The position numbers were made by a program, and so were the translations under genes. This document shows positions 11,382 to 25,363 of a stretch of DNA of 64,000 nt, piece by piece (within the stretch, counting starts at the first letter, position 1; each line of letters starts with the position of its first letter). The DNA is from Ophiodon elongatus (Eukaryota; Chordata; Actinopteri; Perciformes; Hexagrammidae). Under the pieces are notes generated by a model that saw only the letters and a list, made by a program, of their open reading frames with translations, made no database searches and was not told the origin of the DNA. The stretch spans positions 2,669,501 through 2,733,500 of the forward strand of contig JACSYO010002116.1 of assembly GCA_016806645.1 (NCBI GenBank). Direction: 5' to 3'.

Positions 11382-12516
11382 CTGAAAGAAAGAAAAAGGG
11401 GGGTGGTGAAAAATTAGAATCATTTCAGGGCTAATTTTGCCAGAGACAGGAAGAAACTAATTGAGAAATCTGTTGGAGTTTATGGAACAAAAGTCATTTC
11501 AGAATGCCTAATTTTAAAGAGACCTCTGGGGTGAGAGGATGTTTTATGAAACATCCAGGGGGGCAAGTGATGGAGACTGACATGGGTTCCTCTGACACTT
11601 GTGTCACCAAGTGTCATTCCATTAACAGCCGTGATGACCTACATCACTCTGAGAATCCTTCAGAGGGACCCTCCCTCTTTCTATCTGCTTAAGAATATTG
11701 ACTACAGCAAACTACATAGCGGGGGTCTTTTAATCTAACCGAGCTTTAATAATCTGTGAAAGGCTGTCCACACATTGATCTAGTGTAAGTTGCTGTCATT
11801 TCACCCTTCTGCACCAACTGTACTGCAACACTGGGCCTGTGAAATACGGCAGCAGATCCCATGGAGCCATTAATCTCTTCCACCCCTCAAATAGTAATCT
11901 GGGGCATGAGGCATATTGGGCGATGAATCAGAGGCACAAAGTAAATGAATCATAACCCAGACTTTGGTGAGAGCAGGGCGTTTTATGTCTGACAGTCCTA
12001 ATGGGTAATTGAAGGCTTCCTTACAGCTCTGCCTGATTCTAAACAATCATGTGCACACTCATAGGCAGGCCAAGGCGAGGGAGGGAGGGCAGAGGAGAGA
12101 AGGAGGGGAGGAAAGGAGGAGAGCAGCATAAAAGGGGGAAGGAACAACTTAATAGAGAACATCACTTCTCAATGTAGATATCATTTTCAGGAGAGTAACT
12201 CCGCCGAGCAAGGCGCTTCATAAATCAATGGCTTTCTATGGAGACTAATAAGAGCTGCCTGCCTCTATTCATTGTTCAGCCTGTAATTTGGCCCATCACT
12301 CATTACTCAGCATGTAATTTCAGCATTAACACCGCACAGCTCGCTGAACCTGCTGAACACCAGAGAATGTGAAAGCAAGCGAACGCCCCCCCACACACAC
12401 AGGCAGGCAGGGCCACTGAAGCACGAGCCGGGGAGTCACGGCAGGAAAACGAACATTCATGTGTCTCACTCTTTCTTTTGTTCCCTCACATCTAAATACA
12501 CGAGCAAGCATGTTCT

Positions 12517-12548
12517 CACACACACACACACACACTCACACACGCACA
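12517..12548. repeat. (CA)n microsatellite
   Basis: A short interrupted CA repeat in intron 10. Confidence 0.8.
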
Positions 12549-13036
12549 GAGACGCATACTGTACCTACTCACGCATACATACTGTGCAGCAGTCATGTAC
12601 TAACACACACACATACAATCGAAACACATGCACCACTTCTGCCAAAACCTGAGTACAGTAATTGCCAGCTCGACCGTGATCAAATGGAGCAATTATGTGT
12701 TCAAGCATGGACAATGCGAGGTGCTAATCGATAGCAAGGATCTAGCTTGCAAATAGCCCTACTGGCTATGCACACCTGAATAAACCCCACGCCACAACAA
12801 CGTACACTGCTGGAAATCAGATTTGACATGTCATCATGCGTCCCGAAACGACAAAGGTCCGCTTCTCAATGTGGGGGAACGCCATCTTCTCCTTAATAAA
12901 GGATTGATCTGCCGTATTGATCGTACATGACAAGGCTGTAGCAAGGAATTTGCCCCCTTTCTTTTGTTATTTCCACCCCCTTTCTTATCTATGCACTCTG
13001 GCAGTCCCGTACATGTGTACACACACAAGTATGTAT

Positions 13037-13128
13037 ATGTGTGTGTGTGTGTGTATGCGTGAGTGTGTGTGTGTCTGCGTGAGTGTGTGTGTGTGTGTGT
13101 GTATGTGTGAGTGTATGTGAGAGTGTAC
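13037..13128. repeat. Interrupted (GT)n microsatellite
   Basis: GT repeat broken by ATGCGTGA and CTGCGTGA units, in intron 10. Confidence 0.85.
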
Positions 13129-16100
13129 GTGCCCGGCTGAGAGAGTGCATGTGCACGGCAGCCCTGCCAGACCCCGCTGCTCAGTGTGATGTAAATTGTG
13201 TATGTGTAAAAAGCACTCCATAATCAGGCCATCCATCATCAGAGGCTGTCAGTGGGCTCTCTCAGGGTGATACATCACGCTCTCCTGTCCTCTGCCTCAG
13301 CTGGGGCCTACACAACCCGCCAGGCATGCTGGGAACACAGCCGGAGAGACGTACAGTACAGGACAAGACCTAGGTTGGGAGAGGTGTACTGTTTGATGTG
13401 CCTTTCCAATGATAATGATGCCCCACTTTAAATGTGGACCTAAGAATTATGATGAATGTGATTTGGAGGGTAGGGTATCCTGTACCCTTACAGAACAGTT
13501 TAAACTGCAGTTTTTTTTCCTGCAGTTTTTACGGTTTATATACAGTGATTAAATGCCTGCATATGGAGGAATTTAAATGTGTCAAAGATTACTTTTAAAC
13601 CTGTCTCCGTGTAGGTTTAGTGCATGGCTCAATGTTCTGCAGCCGCAGTCCAAGCGTCAGGCATGATCTCCACATGTCGACATGTCGCCATCTCATCTAT
13701 CATGGAGATGATCTTTGTAACAACCCCGGCGTAATGAAATTGGTGACACAGACCGCCATCTGCTATTGATTTCATGCAAATGTTTTTGACAGCTGATGGA
13801 GACTTGCATTAGCGCTAAACGGTGCTGTCAGTTGATGAGTTGACAGTTTTGTAGTCATAGCATGTACACTGGTGCAGACAGACACAGACAATGTCAATAA
13901 TCCTGTAAGAGCTGCTGATGATATATACTGAGCACTTATATTCAATCCGGACAATAAATGTGTTATGTGTGTATTCAGCGCATTATTTCTTCCAGGCAAA
14001 GATTTTCTTTCATGTGCTGAGCTTTTACAAGAGTCATTGGGACTTCTCCTCTCACTTTTTCTTATACCACACACATTGACAGGAGCATTTTCCCCCGTTT
14101 TGCTCCCACCGCTTCACCCTACGTCTCTTTTAATCCGTGGTTCATCATTATGTTCCGACTTCACACTCTGTCGTAAACTTTACTCTCTTCTAAAGCCTGT
14201 AACAGGCAAAACTAGCTGCTCTGCCCTTGCATGACTCCATGCATGCCAAAATTAGTTTGGCCCTCCTCGTCCTTCCAACACAATATGGTGAAAGGGGGCG
14301 GGTGTGAGGGTGTGGAAGGAGCGTGTCCCCCTCCCTTGCCCCTCCTGTAAGGGGTCTCAGTCGCTGCAAGGAAACATGAAACCCTCCACACACATCCCAT
14401 AAATCCTCCACTGGGTGGGGAGTCTAGCCAAGGGGAGGAGGGACCGAGGAAGGTGGGGGGAACTGGGGGGAGGTATGATAGGGGTTATTGGGGAGGCCGG
14501 GGGGAGGAGGGTGGAGGGGTTGCACGTTCCAGTCACGCCCGCTTCCCGGCTCGCGGCCAATCAATACCACTTTCCTGTTTTAGAGGCGGGTAATTATGAG
14601 GTGGAGAGATTGTGTGACCTCTCACCCCTGCTGCATTACTCGCCTGATATTAAGATAAATTGCCTGATTTTGGGTAAACATATGCTGCAATTCAAACTGT
14701 CAGCACTGGTTTGCTCAGGGATAATTTGTATTGATCTCCTGGCTTCTTCCCCATTTTGCTTACTGACCTCATGGATAATTAGAGAAAAAGAGACACAGGG
14801 AGGTAAGGCAGGGCTTGCATTTGAATACTTTGCAGGAGAGATGAAGAGCACATGGGAAGGGGGACCGAGGGAACATTATGGACTAATAGAATTTTCATTT
14901 TCTATCATTTTCAGTTCTGATTTAGACAGGTTGCATACTTTGTTCAATTACAACACTTACATCTTATATCCCGCTTGCGGTACATATACAGAGATATAAG
15001 TGTTCCTATATTTGTCTCAATGGTTTTAGTCCAGAGATGATTAGCATTTAACTAAAGTAATGAGAGAACAAAGTGACAGCATATATGTTTTAAATTGAAC
15101 GGCTGGCAACTAAAATAATTAGAATAGAAGAAGGAAAATGCTAACTGGTTTAGCATGATTTCTCACTTGCTCCCTCCACATGGAGGTTCAGCAGATTTTT
15201 TTTTTATGAATATTTCAGTAATTTTCTCACTCTAGAGAGTAAATGATCATGTTTCAGAATATGAAGAAATGGAATGCATGACTCGGTGTGCAGCTGTGAC
15301 CATATCATTTCCAATTTTCAATATCACGCATGCGCACATTTATCCATGGCAAGGCTTCAGTAGAATTCCTCTGCCTGGAATGTGCACTTCCCCAATGTTA
15401 TTTTGATCTGACGCCATAATCTTTCCGTTCTTTCACGCTCCTAAAACACATTTTCTCTGAGAGCTCTTTTAGCCGCCCCAGCTAGCCACTTCACTTAAAA
15501 TGTAGAGTGGATGGCGTGTACATGGCATCTGAGTGGGGTCTGTTGCTCCTTCTCCATGTTCTCTAGAAATAGGACATGAGTAACCGCTCTACAGGAACAG
15601 TGTAACATGGCCGACGTTGGCAGCCAGAAGTGCTTACGTGGCGATACACTACTGTGTGCCCCCGGTCTATATGGAAGTGGATTGAACACATGTATTGACT
15701 TACAGTATCTGGGTATAAACATGGGGAAATGTTTGAGCAAAGCAGTAAATTTAAGGGAAATTGTTCCTTGTTAAGTCTATGAGCCTGAATGGAAGCTTGC
15801 ACCGAGTACTAGCATTCCTGCCAGCCATTACAGCTTATTACGATAACTCTATCTTTCCAGGAGATAAAAACCTAGCCTTGTTGCCATTTGCCAGCTATTA
15901 CTTTCGCTAATTATACTTAACTGCTTCGAGCTTATCTCCACTCCTCCTACACCATTGAGCAGTTATTTTTTTCTTTCCCCTTAACACAAATTAGAGGTGG
16001 AGTGGGAGTTGGAAAGGGGGAGACAGATAAACAGCACAGGCAGAAGTTCATTCAAGTGTTATTGCATTTGTGACTTGTCAAACAGTCTAACTGAAGCCTT

Positions 16101-19100
16101 CTAGGCACCTGTGGTCTGTTAAATGGATGCAGTTCAGAACAGCATCAGCACATGACCTCTTCTCGCCAAAGTTCTCTGTACTCTATTCTACCGGAGACAT
16201 TTAAAGAGTGAATATCTTCTCACTACTGTATGGAGTTGAAATTTAATACTGTGCATACAGATCAGGTAAGATATCCAGAGGTCATGCTGCCGCTCCACAG
16301 TCGATACGTTTCAGTGTTGAGAGAATAGAAAACACGCATGCAGATGTGGAGATCATCTTAAAAAAACCAAACCAAGCCAAATTGGAATTTTCACAGCAAA
16401 CCCACGCAAAGCAAACCTCATCTGTTTTACCACTGACCATATCATCTCCATCCACTGCAGCCAGTTACCACTGAGTGATTCCATCTCCAGCAGTCTCAAG
16501 ATGAACAGGAAATTAAAATTTCAAAGATCTGCAGTTAGGATAAATCAATGGAGACAGATCAATGTTCATTGAAATTTCATGAACTTTGAGCCAATACAGA
16601 TGAAAAAAACCTAGACAGTAACAGTCTCCAGCAGATATTGCTCCTGCAACAGATAAAATGTAATTAACACGGTTAAAAGGGAGCAATGTTACAGATTGCA
16701 CATCCATAATTTCTGACTCCCTTCATATCGGCTGTGTTATTAGAAAGGGCCAAAGACACCTGTTCAATCCTCTTAGATGACATCTAAAGTATGTGTGCCA
16801 CTTCTCTAAGGACGTCGGTGGACTTTCACACATTACCGGCCAACAGAAATCAAATGGGTTCCCTTCACAGCTGATTGCAAGCGCAAATTAATATTGTAAA
16901 ATGAAGATCAATACATGGACGGGGCACAGATCGATGGCGGCTAAATTACGGCCGCGTTTTCCCCCTCATTCAAGATGAGTTGTGTTTTCCTCTCAAAGTC
17001 AATACCGTGCTGCCTCCCTCATTCATTTCTCAATAAACTTGCCGATGAATTTCAATCAAAAGGCGGCAGCGGAGGAGGAGGGGTGTGTGGAGTACTTTTA
17101 AAGCCCGTTGGGTGTGGATCATACTGAAAATGGGGCAAGAAGAGGAGGTAGAGAAAAGAGGAGGAGGGGAAAGATCCTCGTCTATCAAGAGCCCCCCTCC
17201 CCGCCTCCTCTGTCTATCTTTCCTGTGGCAAAGGACTGATGCTGTGACTTACTGAGGACAATCCATTTTAAGAGCCATTACAAAACAGACCTCTAACGAT
17301 ACTGTGGGACAAAAAGTGGGTCCAATTAAAATTAAATCAATGAATACCATCCTTACTGAGTGAAAAAAAACACACACCCATACTTTCATTTTTCTCTTGA
17401 AAGATACCCACAATACATTTCACAGAGAGGTGTAATGGAGGAAAATACATGCTCAACTGCAAGTGCTTATTTCAATCAATTTCCTGGAGCTGGATTTCAC
17501 AGGTCACTTGCTGATAACACGCTGTGGAATAATGCCACAGTGTGCGTCTCAAAGCCTACCTGACAAGCTGCCTGACAGTGGGGGAGTGCGAGCACGTGTC
17601 ACGTCAGCCCTCTAATTGGACACAAGGACCTTCCTCCGTGGAACCTTGTCGCACTCCACACAAGCTCACAAGGCCTTCAAACCAGGCCCATCTAACTTGG
17701 CAAAGAGTGTCTGCTCCACTCCTGTGGAGCTGGTGCTAAATACCAGAGTTGTAATGAGACAGGCAGGTATGGGGATATGGCTTGTGGATAACATGCTTTG
17801 ACACATGCTAAAACTGTTGTGCCAACTGGTTACAACCCACTTGACTGTGGCTATGACATTTATAAATGCCTATTTCATCCTTACTTGCAGCAGTTTGTAC
17901 TGCAGGGTGACTTTACAAAAAAAAAAAGAATCTGCAGATGAATTTCAAAGCATCTCAAATCGGAAGTGCTGTGTAGTAGATTCAGATACTTTAAATACAC
18001 AATGCTTGTATGAAGCATTTGGTGCGTGTTTGCGAGTCCTCTTCTAAAGCTGATCTGTTTACATACCTCTGAGAATTACTTTGATTATAGCATATCTTTG
18101 CTGTAGGCCACACCCATCACTGCCCAGCAACCAACCGAGTACCAAACCCAACCCTGCAGGACAGGAAATGAAAAGGAAGCTCTCCATCTGATCAGCCTCT
18201 GAGTCTAGAACTTCAAAGTGACAGCAGGGCGTAGAGGAGACGTAAGGATAGGCCCGATTCACAGGCTGAACAGCACAGGGCCCTATCTGATGTGCTCCGA
18301 TAAAGACGTCTGTGTTTGTTTATTTCATTTTTGGAGGGAGAGGAGGCGAAGGCTACACAACAGTTGTGTTCCTCTTTCTGAGAGTGGAACAGGAAGTGAG
18401 TTTCATTTTGAAAAAACTGAATATCACTATTCGCTGCACTAAGGTTGCCAGTTTCATTTGGGCAGACATGCATGTAAAGACATAGAAATTAAGATTTTTT
18501 TTGACATCCATGAAGTAAAAAATTGTAGTTGAAGCTTAACTAAAAAGAGACCTTACTCTTGCACAATGAGCATCTTCCTTTTCCATCCCTTACAGGGCTG
18601 ACATTTCTTGATCTCCACCAGTATTGAGTGAAGCACACATGACCCCTTTGTCCTTATGTTGATGAATGACTGCCTCATACCCATTTTGTCAGATTTTGGT
18701 GCAGTGGAGTCGATAGCGTCACCTTGACGAGGAAAGTTTGTGATCCATCAGCCCTCAAGGCTGTCTGGCCTCAACTAAGGCCTGGCAAGAGTAGCTCACT
18801 GTATGGGGCATCTACTCCATCCAGAATCCTTCACCCAGTATGCTGCTATCGTGTGAGGTCGAACGGGTGGCTCCTATTACTGCTGCTTTACAGTGAGGAA
18901 AAAAAAAAAACACTTGACTTGTACTAATAGCTGGGAAGCCATGCTGGTCACCAAAGGTCTGAAGACGAAGCACCCTGTCAGTGCCCAGCTTGGGAAATTA
19001 GCAAATAATGTTCCCTTCCCCCTGACAAATGTGTGACAGCTCGCCTTCGCCAATCATTCTCTCCTAACGTTATGATGCATGTCCTGGATCCCCACTGGAG

Positions 19101-22033
19101 GATACAGGCGAAGTTTACTGACCCTCAATTTACCCATGACAAATGGGGTCCCGGTAAATGTGCGTTTTCTGGGGCGCGGAAGGGGTTCATTTTAAGCAAT
19201 CCTGGTTATGTGGATGTCACTGATTAGGATAAATAGTGGCTGAGTGTGTTAGGACTGCTTGCAGAACCATATTACCAAGGGCCTGCATCGTCGCCCCTGG
19301 AGGGGAGCTCTCGTGGAAACTTGGCCAAGATAGAAAACCAAAAGCTCTGATGCAATTAGGAGCTTAAATTGGATGAATTGTGCGGTCAAAGTTTTTATTT
19401 ATGATTTACTCTCTTTCATATAGCACTGTAACAATGCAGTAAAAAGGTTAAGATGCTGCAAATGAGGCTGCAAATTGATACTTTTTTTTTAAAGAAATCA
19501 TCTGATCAAACCAGCATGCACTGTTGTAGTGCAGTGCTTAATATAGTGTAAAGTATAATACAGTATTGACCTTAGGTACAGCCAGGAGTTTCTCCTCTTG
19601 ATTTTCTACAACCTTGCGGACAGTTGGACCAATGGATAACCAATACATGGATTAAACAGAGGACAAGCTAGCAATCTCCAAGGGACAACATTTTGTTAGA
19701 AGGTAAAAGGTATAGACTGAGATATAGCAAAAAATAGCTGGCATGTCTTTCCTTTAAAAGTGTGCCAATAACAGTACAGAAGCAGTCAGTAAACTACAGC
19801 CTACTAAAGTTTTATATAGTATGTCTGTTTGTCTCATTAGTGTTTTAAACATTCAATAGTCAATGCCAACAGGATTATTTGACATACATTACAGGGTGCT
19901 CTCTTTCTGAGAATGGATTGTGAGTTTTGGAGCCGTTCCAGGGTACTAACCCGAGTGAGGACGTGTCCCTCTGCTGTTCGAATTGGCTGCAGTCTCCTCT
20001 GTGTTGACTCTTGGTAATTTGTGATAATTTCTTAAATTGAGCGAGTTAAATCTCCACAATTAGGGTGGTGGTGCAAGAAGAGTCAACATGAAAAAAAAAA
20101 GGTCTAAAAAGGCACTCCTCTCAAGCTGTGCTCTCAAGTCAGGCTTGAAGCCTTATGCTTTGATAACTATAACTTTGATATTCACATGTTGCTCTTCAAT
20201 ATGACACCGGAACAATGTGTGCCTTTTAGATAGCACTGTGTGTCACTACATGCCCATTTCAGTTCCAAGCAATTTGCTATTGTAACTGTAGGTCTTTTCA
20301 AACCTATTTGCTCGTGTAGTGCTATTTTTTTTTTCAAGTGCAGTAACACAGAAGGAAAAGCTATGGTTTGAAATGAGCTGTTTTGCTCTTAAATACATGA
20401 TCCACTCTCTTGCGCTCAATGCATCAGCCCATTCTCATTTTACTGTCGGAGAGAAGTAGCTAACATCCTTTCACCTAGCAATTACTGTACATATGGAATC
20501 AGTGGTACCTAATTGTGGCATTATGCGTTCTGCTCTCTTTAACGGTTTCATTCTCTCAAGCGTCAACCCTTGTACAATCAGGGTGAGCCACACAGGGAAT
20601 AGCGGAGCGGAGGAGCCGGACCTGTCTATTTGTGACTTTCTCTTTTAATTCAGCACACTAATCAATTGTACCACCATTGCCTCCAGGGGTAATTGTATCT
20701 TCATACTAACTGGAAGTGAGTAGGAACCCAGCGAAGACAGGGAGGAAGAATGGGGTGGGGGTGAAAAATCAACAAAGATAGAGAGAAGGGGACACGTTTC
20801 CCCAGTAAAACCTGATGGTAATCATCCCAATCCGCTTAGCCTCTGTGACTAATGGGGTCTGTTCTTAAGGGACCTGGTACTTTCACCAGGGTGCTATAGA
20901 AGCCATTAATGTCTTAACTTATACACCTTCTCTGTGCTGTGCAGTAGCACATGTACTCACAGACACACACTCAAGCACACACACACTTTTTTCCCTCCCG
21001 CTCGCTCTCACAGTCTCACACAAACAGACACACATACACTTACGCAGCCACACTACACTCCTGTTTCATTATCCTGGTGCCTTGTTGGCCTCTGCTCCGC
21101 TCCTGCCAGGGAGGTTAAATGCAGGAGAGCCGGGCCAGACTGCACGGTTGGAGGAGAAGGGGACGGATGGCTGGGGGTGGTGGTGGTGGTAGCGGTGGTT
21201 GGGGAGCGGGAGAGGGGGGACTTGATGAGAAACAGCTGCCCCGGGATGGAGGGGTCTGGATGGGGGTTTCCGAAAGGGGTGCGGGGGGGTCCAGGCCCAC
21301 ACTTTGCAATTCTGCTGCGCTCAAGGCCAGGGCTGTGCTGGAGGCCTGGGAGTGCTGGGGGAAGTGAGAGTGCTTTGACGCGGCCCCGTTTCATTCTGCC
21401 CATCAGAGTTAGAACAGACAGAGGCTTCCAGGTCAGACAGGCTCTGACCCCCGCAACCTCTGTCTCCTCACCAATGATGACAGATAAGACCACCACTTCC
21501 CTCTGTTAGCCAAGATAATCAGATCCCTTACTTATAGTGTGACACACACACCCCTTCTCTCACGTCTCTCGTCTCTTTGCACACTTCCTCCGCCATGAAT
21601 TCATATTGAACCCACATGAGAATAGCTTCTGACTCACTCATGCACTTAACCTGGATACTGCTTTTCTAATCTGATTCATAAAAAAATGAAACCACATTTT
21701 GCTTTACAAAATCAGCAAATTAGCAGAAAGCATTATCTGTCTCGCAACATGGCAGATAAAGAGAATTGGCAGAATGAGATATCCTGACAGCTTGAGTTTA
21801 ACAGAGCTTGGCAGCACCGTTGTATGACGGCAGGTCAGAGGGGGATCGAGTTGCACTTGTAGGAGCCCCTCCACGAAACACCTTTTCCCCAACAGTGCAG
21901 ATCTCACACTTTTAACATTCAGCAAGCAAGGCCCTGGTTAGTTCATTATTAGTGCGTGGACTTGGGGCTGAGGGCTCCATCTACACAGAGTGAGGAGAGG
22001 GAGGGGTGGGAGGAAGAGGCAGTTTTGACTCAC

Positions 22034-22160
22034 CAGTGTAGACAAATCTCCCAGGGGCACCTTTGCAGAACTGCTTGGACTTGTAGGACAGCGTGACTTC
22101 CACAACTCCAGGGATGTGCCGAGGTGGAGTCTGGACACGGATGGCGTGTGGAGTTATCAG
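22034..22160 (-). CDS. ebf3: ebf3 exon 10: second half of IPT/TIG domain
   Basis: The 127-nt exon encodes LITPHAIRVQTPPRHIPGVV, EVTLSYKSKQFCKGAPGRFV and YT, then one base of an Ala codon. It completes the IPT/TIG fold. KGAPGRFVYT is the EBF3 form; EBF1 reads KGTPGRFIYT. The acceptor is AATCCAG and the donor is ACTG/GTGAGT. The 174-bp intron between exons 9 and 10 (22161-22334) contains nothing else. Confidence 0.98.
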
Positions 22161-22334
22161 CTGGATTAGAGAGGAAGAGAAAAGGAAATAATGAGACCTC
22201 TGTAATAACAAACTGGAGAGTCTGTATTGTTAACGCGATTGGCTAGAAAAAGGTTAAATAAAACTTGCTGAATTTCTAACACTATGACTGAACCTTAATC
22301 AAATCTACAATTCCAAAAAAACTTGACGTCATAC

Positions 22335-22465
22335 CTCACTCCATACGAGCATGGTGCCGAACACAACTTGTAGGCCGTCGAAGAAATTGTCCCCTATGAT
22401 GATGACAGTGGCTCCTCCAGTGGTCCATCCCTCACTTGGGCTGATAGCTTTGATGCACGGGGTGG
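22335..22465 (-). CDS. ebf3: ebf3 exon 9: first half of IPT/TIG domain
   Basis: The 131-nt exon completes the Ala codon and encodes TPCIKAISPSEGWTTGGATV, IIIGDNFFDGLQVVFGTMLV and WSE, ending in phase 0. This is the N-terminal half of the IPT/TIG immunoglobulin-like fold, which contributes to EBF dimer contacts. The acceptor is a tandem AAGCAG (NAGNAG). The CAG site gives the expected sequence; the upstream AAG would add one extra Ala. The donor is GAG/GTATGA. Only 174 bp separate it from exon 10. Confidence 0.98.
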
Positions 22466-24644
22466 CTGCTTATCCAAGACAAAGAGAAGAGCAAATTCAG
22501 CACCTGAGCTAAGACACTCAGCTCCATGTCTCTTTCCATGCAGACACATTACCGCATCACCTCCAGTCTCTCTCACAAAGACATATCATGGAAATTGCCC
22601 CCGGAAAAAAGATGATGGATTTGTCCTTTAAGGCATGAGAATCAAAATCATTTATCAGTGCGCTGGAGTGGTGTAGTTAAGCAGACCCTTCAAATGGTCC
22701 ACTTCACAAAGGCTAAACGCCGGGCTCGCAAGGAAAATGATTTGATGGAGCAAATTATGTGTCAGGGCAAATGCAGCTATCAGAATTGATTAAGCATGCA
22801 CCCGCATGTACAGTAAAATTTCAAAGTTGAACACATCTTAAATGAGTCAAGAATACGGGCTGTAAAGTGGAAATGACAAGCTAAAGCTTGGCTGGTTCAT
22901 ATTATTTCATTACCTTTGTTCTGCATATGCAGCACAGTGCAGGCACACTGAGTATAGTTTCAGGTTTCATAACGTGAAATGCACTCGTGAATTATTCAGA
23001 TTGAGTTTTTTTTTTTTTCTCTTTGTGATCGATTCAATCCATTTCATATTGTTTATTACAATGCTTTTCATCTGGCATGACTTCTGCTACGTAGCTCTGC
23101 CATTCATCAACAGTCTGGGTTGCTATTATAATCTAATTTGAGTGATCTGGTGCCTCACATTCACTGTCATTTGATGCATTACCTTAATATGGTGTTGAGC
23201 ACAACACCGTGTTTACAACAGAAATAGCATGACAGCTAGCCATAAAATAGCAATATCAAATTTAATCTATTTCCATCAATATCTTTTAATACTCTATGAA
23301 TTGTGCATGTTTTTCCTAGTCATCAAAATGTGAGCAACTATTTCAGCAAGTTCCTTTTTTCTTTACAAGCTCGGTTCTAAACCTCTATTATCCTTTCCAT
23401 CCAGTAAGTAAATCACAGTCGGCCATTGTTGTATGGATCACCTCCGACAAGACATCTCCCTTTGTTTGCCTTGCTGTTGGGTCTGTTCAGGTCATGTTTG
23501 CTCTCTCTCCCTGCCCATAAAGTGCACACACACACATTGGTACTACAGGGAATCTGACTTTAACAGGCGCTGTTGACTTCATGCTAATCACCTCGTACAG
23601 ATTTTCATTTGTGAGGCCTGGAGGAGTGACATTTGCTTTCCTTAATTGCGAAGCGGAGCGTCTGAAAGAGGACCAACCCTCTATGGGCATGCTGGCCCCC
23701 CTCTAAGGGCCTGACCTTCATCAGTGCGGACGATTACAGCAAATAATTCACCCTTCAAAATTACTGTAAACAAATTGACTTTGGGGATGAGAGAGAGGGG
23801 GGCAGAAAGGAGGAGGAGGCAAGAAAACGGCCTGATGGTGACGGTGACTGTTGGGGGGCAGCTGCAGCCTGAAACCTACGACAGGCATACACAAGCACGC
23901 ACTCACACAGACGCGCAACCTCGGAAATCCCAGTGCCCCCTCCCACACACAGAAGGACCCATGGAGAGGCAGCGACTGAGGCCCTAAGCCGTCCACCCTT
24001 CTGCCCAAAAATTTGCATATGTCTCAATGCACAGACAGAGAGGGGAGCATGTGCTGAATGGGGACCGTGGCGAAGTGGATTACACAGTCAGCGCAGGCGA
24101 TCTGATGACAGACACGCACAATGCCCCCTCAGCAGATGATAGGCATCATGAGGAGTGGACGGATGAGGATGCAAAGAGCCAGCTTGCCGGTCTGAATGTT
24201 GCATCACTAAGTCTTTACAAACTTTGCGCTACAGTAGTGGAAAATTCACTCCATTTCAATTCATATGTCATAGCTTGTTTTGGGTTTTTCTGATGCTCAA
24301 TTGGTACTTTATCCATTTTGTAAGTGTGCGTGAATTTATTTCAAGATCCACTAGGCTGTGAAATGACCTCAGGCAGCCGATCTGTGATCCGTCCTAATCT
24401 TTTTCCTTAGTGGTTAGGGTTAGCCGTAGAGGACGTCGAAACTGATCTGAGATCTGAGCAGAGGAGGTCTCAGCTCTAGTATTGTGACACTCAAACAGGT
24501 CTGATGTGGCCCCGCGAAGCCGTCCTTTGTTCTGCCTGCTGAAATGTGTTGTAATTGTGCTGTGGGATGTCCAGATGGTCGGTTGATAGTGCAGCTGATG
24601 GGATTATACCTTTTACCTCTCCCTGGGCCATCTGTTCCCTTTGA

Positions 24645-24656
24645 CTCTCTCTCTCT

Positions 24657-24720
<64 letters not shown>
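24645..24720. repeat. (CT)n microsatellite
   Basis: A 76-nt pyrimidine CT repeat with a few T insertions and one G, in intron 8. It lies within a longer pyrimidine-rich block to about 24815. Confidence 0.93.
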
Positions 24721-24723
<3 letters not shown>

Positions 24724-24967
24724 CCTCTCACACACTCTCATACTCTCTCCTTCACTTTCTCCTTTCCTACTCTCCTTTCCCCCCCCTTCCTTATTTTCTC
24801 CCTCTCTTTCTTCCTCTTAGGCCCAGCAGTCTGGATTCACTTGTCTTTATTGCATAAACCCTAACAGCATTACAGCCACTTGGCATGCAAATGAGGCAGG
24901 CGCTGCAGGCTCTATGCTGAGTCTCCTATATTGTCTGGGGCTCTATAATGGTGGAACTGAGCTAAGG

Positions 24968-25075
<108 letters not shown>

Positions 25076-25363
25076 TGAGTGTGTGAGTGAGTGAGAGAAA
25101 GAGTCTGTGTGTGTCGGTGCTGTGATGTTCGTGTGTGTTTTCATATGTGGGGGGTGATGCTGTGTGTGAACGACTCAGCTATTTGTGAGCGTGTTTATGC
25201 ACCTTTGAGCCTGAATCTATACATGTTTGAGTGACAGGCAGCCACAAAGCACGTTCGTGTCTGAATGCATAATATGCTTGTTGTGCGACAGTACACACAA
25301 GTGAACAAAAATGTCACATGGTGATATTCAGTCTGTCAGATCACAGGCTATCCCATCTCTGCG

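Larger units (their letters stand above)
11382..22033 (-). other. ebf3: ebf3 intron 10, 10.7 kb
   Basis: The second-largest intron separates the IPT and HLH coding parts. It holds CA and GT repeats (12517-12548, 13037-13128), a G-rich, CpG-bearing block at about 14290-14570, a second G-rich block at about 21115-21365, an octamer motif (13774-13781) and a 14-bp palindrome (13672-13685). No exon, RNA gene or transposon coding sequence is visible. The 194-codon and 191-codon plus-strand open frames in it (14415 and 20934) resemble no protein I know. Confidence 0.85.

Noticed and set aside
14415..14999. 194-codon plus-strand open frame in intron 10
   Set aside because: It starts in a G-rich low-complexity block, has no recognisable domain, and lies within an intron of ebf3 on the opposite strand with no splice or promoter support.
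20934..21509. 191-codon plus-strand and 147-codon minus-strand open frames over the same bases
   Set aside because: Both are produced by biased G/C composition that removes stop codons on both strands; no similarity is recognised.
24405..24500. Stretch with GGTTAGGGTTAG and ACTGATCTGAGATC considered as a fish SINE fragment
   Set aside because: It resembles common fish interspersed sequence only loosely; no boundary, tail or promoter box could be identified.
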